A stretch of 64,000 nt of DNA. Source: Lantana camara. Taxonomy: Eukaryota; Streptophyta; Magnoliopsida; Lamiales; Verbenaceae. A program made the translations under genes and the position numbers. Of the stretch, positions 56,473-64,000 are shown one piece after another. The DNA lies in NCBI GenBank assembly GCA_037501455.1, contig CM074856.1, positions 20,543,001 through 20,607,000 on the forward strand, read 5' to 3'. The notes beneath the pieces were generated by a model. It searched no databases. It had not been told where the DNA came from and saw nothing but the letters and a program-made list of their open reading frames with translations. Numbering within the stretch: the stretch's first letter is position 1; each line of letters starts with the position of its first letter.

Positions 56473-59400
56473 TGTGACGCCCCGCTTCTCGGTCAAGGTA
56501 AAGTTGGTACGAGAGTGCACGATTTACCTTTCTTTGCATGAATTATGTGAATAATATGCCTTAATTGACCGTTATGCTTGAACTTATGTGGAACATATGA
56601 TTTGTATGAAATACGTGACTAATTGATGTGTTAATTATGTGCTCATATTATTCATATTGTGCTTTGATAGCATGTTTTATAGTTTGACGAAACAATGTGC
56701 TTATATGGACATTAAAGCATAATTTAGGGACTATAAGGTAAATTGATTTTCCAAGCCTGAAACTAGATAGAACTTAATGAAATTGAGTAGATAATTCGAT
56801 TACGAGTTCGTGGGTTTTTGAATCGCTCGATTTGGAGTTCGGACGAAGAAGTTATGGCCATTCTACGAAAAGTCAACCTTTTAAGCCTTTAAATGTTGAC
56901 CTGCGACCCAATTTCAATTCTGACCCAATTTGAGCCCCAATTTCACCTAAATCCGACCCGTATGACCCGCTCCATGACCCTATATGGCTGACCCAATTTA
57001 CAAAATCAGATTTAACACACCAAAACCCATTCTTACGTTATTTCAAGATTGAAACACACTCTCTCCCTCACTTTTCTCAAGAGACCATCCATATTCTCTC
57101 AAGAACTTCAAGCCATCTTCAAGAGCCAAGAGTGGAGACTAAATTTGGAGATTCAAGACTAAAGAACAAGATTCCCTCTTCCATTTTCAGCTCTTAAGGT
57201 AAGAAATGCTTGAATGCTTATGTGGGTCTTCTTCTTTGAACTTGAAGCTTGAGTTTGAAATCTAGGGTTCTTGGTTAGATGGATTAAATCCGAATTTTAT
57301 GATGGAAATATGTTTCTTATGATGTTGGGAGTGATTTGATGTAAAAATTTCTCATTTTCATGCTTGTTTGAAGAAACCACCATTGTTGACCTTTGAAGCT
57401 TTTATGAAGAATTCTTGCATGTTCATGTTCTAGCTTGTTTTAGCTTGATTTGATGATGGATTCTTGTTCCTTATGTGTTTTTATGGAGAATGTGATAGAT
57501 TTCCTACAATTTCTTGCAATGATTGTTGATTTCACCATTGTTATGCTTGAAGCTTTCTTGAAACTTGTAGAAGATGAAGTTCTTGCATGAATTGTTAGAT
57601 TTCTTGATGTTTAAATGTTCCTAAATGCTTTATTATGTAACTTGATGGTTTATGATGCTTATTTGTGGTTTTGGAATCTTAATTTCATGTTTTGGGGTGT
57701 TTAGAACTCATTCCCGTCGAATTCGGAGTGGCTGTCACGTTTTTTTTTTTAATTCTGGGCAGAATCCGCTAGGGTGGATTTTTGCTGTGTAAAAATCCAT
57801 GGGGGTGGATTTGAGGCAGTAGCTCTGGACCAAATCCGCGAGGGTGGATTTTTTTGTGAAGGAAAATCCATGGGGGTGGATTTTCCCCAGCCTTGTTTTC
57901 TTGATTCGTTTCACTTGTTTTGCTTCTCGTTTGTTCCTTACTTATTTATATTATGTCTCTAATGTATTGTGACCTCGTTATATGTTGTGACATCTCATGT
58001 ATACCTTATATTATGATCTTTATACCTCAATCATGCTTAAGTTATCTTAATTGACTAAGTTATTTGTTTAATTAAATTGTGTTAAGTATGATTCATATGT
58101 CACTTATTACTTATGACTTGGGAAATTGATATATGACTTATATGATGCAATATGATCATAATTGCCAATCTATACCATCGTTGAACATTTTGCACACCAT
58201 TAACATATTTGCATTCATGTCCAAGCCGTGCGTCGTCTTGTTGGGTTTCGAGTCGAGTCTTACCTTTGTTGGTACGTTGTCTTGTTAGGTGGTGAGTCTC
58301 CGGACGTGTAACCTTCCTTGTTCGTGCTTGATCTTCGAGGTTCTTGGTAAGGGTGAGGAGTTATAATATCAAAACGATTTCAAAACTGTGGACACCTATG
58401 ACCTCTCATATTTATTGGTTTTAAACTCCCGTTTTTGAAATGTATATGTAGGCATTATAAGCCAAGTTTTGTGAGCTTTGCTCGTATTATGGATATTTGC
58501 TTATGGAAAACGGTTTACAAGTAAAACTTGAGTTTTAGTATATGGGATAGATACCCAAAATGGTTTCGGAACTTTCATTTGAGTATTATGTACGTGTGAG
58601 TTGTGTAGCGAGCCTTTGTTATACCTTGCAAGGACGCTTGCTTGGTCGGTTCTTTTGATAGCGCTCGGGGCGGAGTAAGCGGTGATGCCGGGAACGCAAG
58701 GGCGGACGGCTGATCCCTTATGAAGTACCCACTTTTGGATAAGTTTGCTAAGACTCCGAGGACGATTCGGGGTTAAGGTAGGCTTGGGGGAAGGTCGGTT
58801 TCATGGACCCACTTCTCCATGGTTCTTTTGCGATGATCGGGGGGTGCACACCCTCGACATCAACGGTGTTAAGGATGGATTGGTTTGATTTCACTTGGTT
58901 TGGGAAGTAAGGATGGAGTGCTCGTACTCGCCGAGCCGGTGCTTTGGTTTATGATCCGTATTTTTATAAAATCTGCATTGTTTTCTAAAAACGTTAACGG
59001 ATCATGAACACCTTTGATTTGAGCATGCATTGAACCTTTTTATGTTAATTATATTATGTATACTTCTCCTCACCGGTTCCGTTTGAACTGATCTCCTTTA
59101 CCTTTCGTGTCCGCAGGTTACTTTTGGAGTCATGCTAGGCGGGAGTCTTTCTTGAGAGTCTTGTCTAGTTGTCTAGTTATGTTTGTTGCTTTTATTTTTG
59201 GTTTTGTTACCTTGGAGTTATTTTGGATTTAGCATGTACGTTATCGGATTTATTATCTTGTTAGTTGGACCGTGGCGGTCTCTAGGATGATTTACATTTC
59301 CGTATTTTGAGCATTTCATGCTGGACCGTGTTTGTCACTTAATTGATGATTTAATCTTTCGCATTTGTTTTCATTTGACTTGAGAAGGTCTGAAGTGGGT

Positions 59401-59614
59401 ATATTGAATTTGAACTCTTATGCATGTGGTGTGTTTTAAGCTTCCGCGTATTTGTGTTTGTTTTAATTCTCTTGGTGTGAGTCTAGTACCGCCTAGCTAG
59501 GATGTCCGTTTGTCACCGCTTGCTTCGATCTTGGCGGGTATATGGATAGCAATTCTATATACAAGCTAGGCCCGTAGTGGGATAGGCGTGGGATGCCCTT
59601 GTTGGGGCGTTACA
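56473..59614 (+). repeat. TE4 3' LTR, 3142 bp
   Basis: Near copy of 49362-52477. It carries a 25-base extra segment at about 58038-58062 and a longer T run (57741-57751). The palindrome cluster is at about 57771-57895. Confidence 0.92.
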
Positions 59615-59619
59615 AAGTC

Positions 59620-60232
59620 GGTCGAAGATCCTACTCGAGCCACGGCGAGAAACATCATTTTGGCGCGTATCAAGTTCCCTTCTGGATTCAGACCGTCGAG
59701 GGTTATCATTCCTCCCTCGGGAGTGTGAGGGTCTAGACTTTTGCTGGGAGACCCCTCGACCCCGGCGATCGACAGTTCTGTGTATGTGGGTGTCCGTGGG
59801 GGTCCTAGAGTCGACCTCATCCTCCAGTCGAAATGACAGGCGATCCTGGATCGGCTTTCTGGCGCTTCCTTGAGAGGGTAGTGGACGTTGATATTGGGGC
59901 TGGTGATGTGTAGCTTGTCCGACCCCCGCCCAATATCCTACAGGTTGTTGATACGGTATCGGTTGGACGTATCCGGGATGATTAACCATGGGATGGATGA
60001 CTTCGACGGGTCCAGTTTGAGGACACTCTGGCATCTGGGGTTCTCTCCCTTCAGCAGCAGCGGCTATGGCTTCGTCCCGACACTCCTTTAGGTACTTGTC
60101 CAACTCAGGTGTTGAGTAGACTAGTTGGGACGGAATGACTGTTGGTGCAGCAATTTGTATAGGGAATTGAGAGATGGCCTCTCGACTATTTTTGTCGAAA
60201 AGGCGATTGCTATTGAGATTGCGAGTAGTCAT
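59620..60232 (-). pseudogene. TE2 gag, N-terminal part, interrupted by TE4
   Basis: The frame from the ATG at 60232 (MTTRNLNSNRLFDKNSREAI) has an N-terminal region, a proline- and glutamine-rich stretch (QPVGYWAGVGQATHHQPQYQ) and an arginine/serine-rich stretch (RRGRGVSQQKSRPSHSRGR). It is uninterrupted up to TE4 at 59619. The remaining gag continues at 49361. The frame is open upstream into the primer-binding site and LTR. Confidence 0.85.
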
Positions 60233-60255
60233 GTTTGATGGCTTGTCGTTGCGTG

Positions 60256-60276
60256 GTTCCCACAGAGGACGCCAAA
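60256..60276 (-). other. TE2 primer-binding site
   Basis: Directly inside the 5' LTR the element strand reads TTTGGCGTCCTCTGTGGGAA. This is one or two bases from the TGGCGCCGTCTGTGGGAA sequence common in plant Tat-type elements. It confirms minus-strand orientation. I do not assign the tRNA. Confidence 0.75.
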
Positions 60277-60848
60277 TGATCGAGCCAAATCCCCGCATGT
60301 TGTTCGACCGGAAATCCTGCTACGATCACTCTACTTGTTGATAGGGGAATTGCCACCTGACTGCTCGGAATCTACACGGATCGAAGGAAACGTAAGCTCG
60401 AGGTCAACTCGGGGAAGGTGAGGGTGAGATCCAGGTTGGCACTCCGACACTCAAGTCAGGATCGAGTGATGTGAGTCGAATGATTGAGCGGTAAAAGGGG
60501 TAGGTGAGAAAACTTACCGTGCAATAAATGCGGGGGTTATATATATACGGTGAAGAGAGAGAAGTAACTGCCTCGATGTGTCGGTGCGGGGAGCTGACAG
60601 GTGCCCCACTATTGCCTTGCATTTAATGCGTGGTCGGCCACTCAATTGAGAATTGGATAGTGGATCGGTGCATGGCAGGTCAAAGGGATTGAGTCGAGGG
60701 AACTGGTCGAGGAGCCTGACCCTGGGTCGAGGGCTGAGGCAGTAATTGTGGACGGTAATTGGGAGACCGACCTGACGATCGAGGAAAAATCCTCGATCGG
60801 ACAAGTGGCATACGGCGATCAGCAGAGCAGTGGGTACGAGCCACTTCA
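60277..60848 (-). repeat. TE2 5' LTR (right), 572 bp
   Basis: It starts TGATCGAGCC and ends GAGCCACTTCA before the duplication AATAT. The minus-strand TATA-like TATATATAACC is near 60535-60548. Compared with the left LTR it has an extra stretch near 60380-60400 and scattered substitutions, so TE2 is much older than TE3 and TE4. Confidence 0.92.
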
Positions 60849-60853
60849 AATAT

Positions 60854-61645
60854 CATACCACTTTTTCCCAATTAAATCTTTATCACAGAAAGAGGTGATA
60901 TTTGTTTTATTAATAAAAATTGACAACTACGTGGACACTAGAGCTCTTTTCGTGTCACGCACCAACTTATGCTATGACGTCCGGTTGGCTTGAGTTGAGT
61001 TATATTGGGTCACTTATCAACCCCAACTTTCCGTGCACACATTAAGATATTTTTCTCTGATAAAATATTTAATTTTTCTAGCCTACTTTTTCTTTACTTG
61101 TCTTTTAAAATTGAAATAGTGAGCCTTTTGTAACTAGTTATTACGATGCAAAATACTTTCGAATATAATAAATAATGTGTATGACTTATTTGTAGTTAAT
61201 CTACGTGTGCTATTGTACTAAATATTCATATCATACTATAAATCTTGTATTGAGTACTCGTATCATATTACAAAACCTATCTATTAGACTATTTTTCACA
61301 TAGTAAATCTCTTAACATATATTATATTTGTATTATATAGTGATCACGTGACCTTTCATGTTTATATAGATAGATAGATACCTAAACTTTGTTATAATAG
61401 TTTCTTATTCCCCAAATAAATAGTTAATTATATCTCATAAACAAAGTTTAAAATTTAAAGAAATATCTAACTCAATAGAACTCAAATTATATAAGTATAT
61501 TGTATTTGATTAAAATCCACACAAATCCAACTATAAATATATAAATATTCATTCTTTTATTACACTAATATATTAAATCAAATTTGTACGAGAATTGTCA
61601 AAAGAGTCAAGCATACATGTTTTACGTGGCTATTATATATTTATT
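60854..61645. other. AT-rich intergenic stretch
   Basis: No gene is seen. Contains a short TAGA microsatellite at about 61365-61380 and several ATCATATTA patches. Confidence 0.6.
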
Positions 61646-61648
61646 ATA

Positions 61649-62030
61649 GGACGAATTACATTTGAGTACCTTTAAATTTGACCTAATTACAACGTAAGTT
61701 CCTATTCTTTCGATTATTACCATATTGTCCCTGTGATATTGTTTCCGTTTGAGATCCCTAAATGCCGTTAGGGTTCCATCTGAGATCCCTAAACAACCTA
61801 ATTTAAATTTAGCTAGAAATTACATACTCATTCCTCATTATTTTATTATGTTACAAAACGATCCATATATTAAGTTAAAATAACATATTGGTCCTGAGAA
61901 CCCTAATGGTGTTTAGGGACCTCAGTTTAAAATCATACTCCAGGGACTATATAGTAATAATTAAAAGAATAGGGATTGTATTATAATTAGGTCAAATATA
62001 AGAGTGTTCAAATGTAATCTGCCTTACTAA
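61649..62030. mobile_element. MITE with about 85-bp terminal inverted repeats
   Basis: The left end (GAATTACATTTGAGTACC onward) and the inverse of the right end agree for about 85 bases, including TTTGACCTAATTA and CCTATTCTTT and ending at GTCCCT. The interior is about 210 bp and non-coding. Its GACCTAATTACAACGTAAG block resembles the GTCTAATTACAACGTAGTC block of the MITE at 21267-21659. The same family of Mutator-like MITEs is likely. It lies 330 bp upstream of the amine oxidase start codon. Confidence 0.75.
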
Positions 62031-62323
62031 TCCTTAATAGCACCACCAACTGGACCCTTAAAAATATTATACAATATCAAAAGAAAAAACAATTAATCCT
62101 TATAATGGCCGGGTAATTACTGAATTGTTGATGAAAAATTTAAAAAAAAGTAATCAATCAAATAATAAATATAACATATTTACTCATTTTAATTTGTTAG
62201 ATTGAATCAAACCGAATTCGGGAATAATTTCCCAATTTGTATCTTTTTTTTTTTCTCCCACCACGCTTCTCTGTATCAAAATAGATTTTAAGGAAAAAAA
62301 AAAAAGAAAGAAAACAGCTTCTC

Positions 62324-62330
62324 TATATAT
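62324..62330 (+). promoter_or_regulatory. TATA box of the amine oxidase gene
   Basis: CTCTATATATGTC lies 52 bases upstream of the ATG at 62382, after a purine-rich stretch. This distance gives a short leader of about 20-25 bases. Confidence 0.55.
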
Positions 62331-62381
62331 GTCACTATGTCAGTACAAGTATAGAACATAGTGGGAAACAGACCGAAGAAA

Positions 62382-63004
62382 ATGGAAGGAAGAAATCTTT
62401 TCCGCTACAGCTTCTTACTCATCGCTGCAGTCTTTCTCATAGTACTCTTCACTATCACCCACCTCCCAATTCCGCCGCCCAACAAGGCCAAGCTTCTTGA
62501 CTGCGCCGCCACCTCCGCCCGGTGCATCTCCAAGAACCGCTTCCAAAAACCCACTACCTCCGCTAGCCGCCGCCACTCGGCTGCCGTTGCCCACCACCCT
62601 CTCGACCCTCTCACAATCACCGAGCTAAACCAAGTCCAAAAAATCATCAAAAACCACGATTTCTTCAAGCACAAAGCCTACGCACTTCACTCCGTCGTTC
62701 TCGAAGAGCCGGAGAAGGAAACAGTGCTCCGATGGAAGAAGGGGGAACCACTGCCGCCGCGAAAGGCCGCCGTGGTGGCGCGTGCGAGCGGGGCGTCGCA
62801 CGTGCTGACGGTGGACTTGAGTTCCGGTGAGTTGACTCGGCACGAGACGGGTCATGTGACGGGTTACCCGACGATGACGGTGGAGGACATGACGTCGGCG
62901 ACGGTGGCACCACTGGCGAGCGGTGAGTTCAATCGGACGGTGCAGGAGAGAGGAGTTGATCTTGTGGACTTGGCTTGTTTGCCCATTTCCACTGGATGGT
63001 TCGG
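62382..63004 (+). CDS. Primary (copper) amine oxidase, first exon, partial
   Basis: About 207 residues from MEGRNLFRYSF. A hydrophobic segment (FLLIAAVFLIVLFTITHLPI, residues about 8-28) is a signal peptide or signal anchor, pointing to the secretory route or cell wall. The N2 domain follows: HPLDPLTITELNQVQKII, then ALHSVVLEEPEKETVLRWKK and PPRKAAVVARASGASHVLTV. The N3 region starts at YPTMTVEDMTSATVAPLAS. Plant copper amine oxidases oxidise putrescine and other primary amines to aldehyde, ammonia and hydrogen peroxide, using a topaquinone cofactor. The catalytic domain, with the NYD motif and copper-binding His residues, would be in later exons outside the window. The exon ends at GGTTCG|GTAAGA, a good donor. 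I chose 62382 because it is the first in-frame ATG. GC content is clearly above that of its neighbours. Confidence 0.9.
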
Positions 63005-64000
63005 TAAGATCAGAGTGTCCTAAATATTATAATAATTTCTTTTAAGAATAAATATTTTTCCATTTTGAATTATGATTTTTTTGTTATTTTATAATTTAAA
63101 CCAAATAACGTTTTAGTTTGCAAATTCTTAATGTTTTTTTTTTAAAAAAACATGCACGTTGAAATAAGATTCGAATTCATGACTTTGACTCGGAGAATAA
63201 ACCAATTATTTGGACTAATTCTCAGTAAAGCTTAACTTAGTCTACGTATTATATTTTGAGTGAAATTAAATTATATTTTATTAAAAAATAATAGTTAAAA
63301 TTGTAATTTAAACTATTTTTTAATATAGATTGTAAAATAAAAAAAATTATAACTTAAGGTGATATGATGTTCGCTTCGCATCGTCTTTGTGTTTCACTAT
63401 AAACTTCACTAATAGTGAAATTCGATCCATAAATTGTTCAACAAATATATAAATATTTCGTAGTTCGTAAATTAATTTTTGCCTACATAAATTTTATTTT
63501 ACATGTACGGCAATATATGGGACGAGTACATGAACGTAAATAAAATAATAAAATATTTTAGTGAATCAACATGAATATTCAATAGGATCCCACATCTCGA
63601 AATGAGAGGCCGCTTAAGTACTGTATAGGGATACGATATTTATCGAAGATAGTAATAATAAACATAAGACAAAATAGTAATGGAAAATGACAAGGCAATT
63701 AGGGAAGACCACATGATATACAGTCTATTGAGTATCTTCATTTTTATTATATGGATTCAATTGAAATCCCTAGTTATACAGAATTAATATATTCTTGTCT
63801 TATAAGGCCTTTTTTTTTTCTTTCAATTCTGTCGTTTTTTTAATCTGTTTCATCGTTTTTTTTTTCCCTACGACTTCCTTGGTATCTTTCAATCGAAATA
63901 CATGTATATTTACATAGAGCCAATATGGTTGGTCCAAATGATTAAATTTTTTTTTTTAAATCAATAATTTGAGTTCGAATCTTTCTGATCACTTTGAAAT
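63005..64000 (+). other. First intron of the amine oxidase gene, start
   Basis: The sequence from the GTAAGA donor is AT-rich. I could not find a second exon, so either the intron exceeds 1 kb or the gene is interrupted. Near 63150-63240 it carries a stretch like a decayed dispersed repeat. Confidence 0.6.
63915..64000 (+). repeat. Possible tRNA-derived SINE head at the window edge
   Basis: GAGTTCGAATCTTTC near 63970 resembles a tRNA B box (GGTTCGAATCC), and TATGGTTGGTCC about 45 bases before it resembles a weak A box. The element would continue outside the window. The match is loose. Confidence 0.25.

Larger units (their letters stand above)
49362..59614 (+). mobile_element. TE4: Tekay/Del-like chromovirus derivative, non-autonomous
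   Basis: A 10,253-bp element with target duplication AAGTC (49357-49361 and 59615-59619). LTRs begin TGTGACGCCCCG and end GGGGCGTTACA. A primer-binding-like TGGCATCAGAGCC lies at 52490-52502. The polypurine tract AAGGAGGGGAGGT is at 56460-56472. The interior (4.0 kb) keeps a short gag with zinc knuckles and a small integrase/chromodomain remnant. Protease, RT and RNase H are absent. The LTRs are very similar, apart from a 25-base insertion near 58038 and scattered substitutions, so insertion was fairly recent. Confidence 0.9.
27534..60848 (-). mobile_element. TE2: Ty3/gypsy Tat-type element with three nested insertions
   Basis: The LTRs begin TGATCGAGCC and end GAGCCAC(G/T)TCA, with target duplication AATAT at 27529-27533 and 60849-60853. 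Without the nested elements it is about 10.5 kb. On the minus strand the order is 5' LTR (60848-60277), primer-binding site, gag, protease, RT, RNase H, second RNase H, integrase, then the antisense extra gene and the 3' LTR. TE3 sits in the 3' LTR, a solo LTR between gag and protease, and TE4 within gag. Many frames are broken, the RT box is altered to YVDE and one integrase Asp is lost, so the copy is inactive. Confidence 0.92.

Noticed and set aside
62405..62913. Several minus-strand frames opposite the amine oxidase exon
   Set aside because: They are shadows of the GC-rich coding exon. The plus frame has domain motifs, a start, a TATA box and a donor site.

Overview
This is nuclear DNA of a flowering plant, most likely a eudicot. 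The evidence is a CC-NB-ARC resistance-gene exon, a plant-type copper amine oxidase exon, GT-AG introns, Ty1/copia and Ty3/gypsy LTR retrotransposons of plant lineages, MITEs, and a fragment of plant mitochondrial rpl16. I do not name a species. Only two stretches look like ordinary host genes: the first exon of an NLR gene near the left edge (minus strand) and the first exon of a copper amine oxidase gene near the right edge (plus strand). Almost everything between them is transposon.

Layout. 1-2.3 kb: NLR exon 1 and its downstream AT-rich sequence. 2.4-5.1 kb: a short tandem repeat, TRIM-like LTR fragments and a broken Mutator-like transposase. 5.1-15.5 kb: a small TIR element carrying tandem repeats, split by TE1 (5511-14990, 5-bp duplication ATAAG), a rearranged Ty3/gypsy element of the Tat type. 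15.5-25.1 kb: a Tourist-like MITE, a mitochondrial insertion, a Harbinger-type element, an NLR leucine-rich-repeat relic, another MITE, and a copia relic that itself received a solo LTR and a 5'-truncated LINE. 25.6-27.1 kb: a strand-symmetric degenerate GACCC/GGGTC minisatellite. 27.5-60.8 kb: TE2, a second Tat-type element (duplication AATAT) swollen from about 10.5 kb to 33 kb by three insertions, each with its own 5-bp duplication: TE3, a copia element with 2.25-kb LTRs (27877-37292); a 3.15-kb solo LTR (44944-48093); and TE4, a Tekay/Del-like chromovirus derivative (49362-59614). 60.9-64 kb: a MITE and the amine oxidase exon.

How the parts work together. In both Tat-type elements the gag-pol genes and the LTR TATA boxes read on the minus strand. 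Between pol and the 3' LTR each carries a long extra gene on the opposite strand, with its own TATA box. Two introns lie at matching positions; one is clear in phase in both copies. The encoded protein has an N-terminal region of the putative gypsy-type transposon kind and a C-terminal coiled coil. Both copies are broken by stops.

The most unusual structures are in TE1. Its primer-binding site, gag, protease and start of reverse transcriptase are replaced by an inverted copy of a 398-bp piece of its own antisense gene. A second, 81-bp fold-back insertion made a near-perfect 49-bp hairpin near the end of that gene. TE3 is also notable: its two LTRs look almost identical, yet its polymerase gene is wrecked, which points to mobilisation in trans. 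Three G/C homopolymer tracts sit exactly at rearrangement junctions and may be assembly artefacts.
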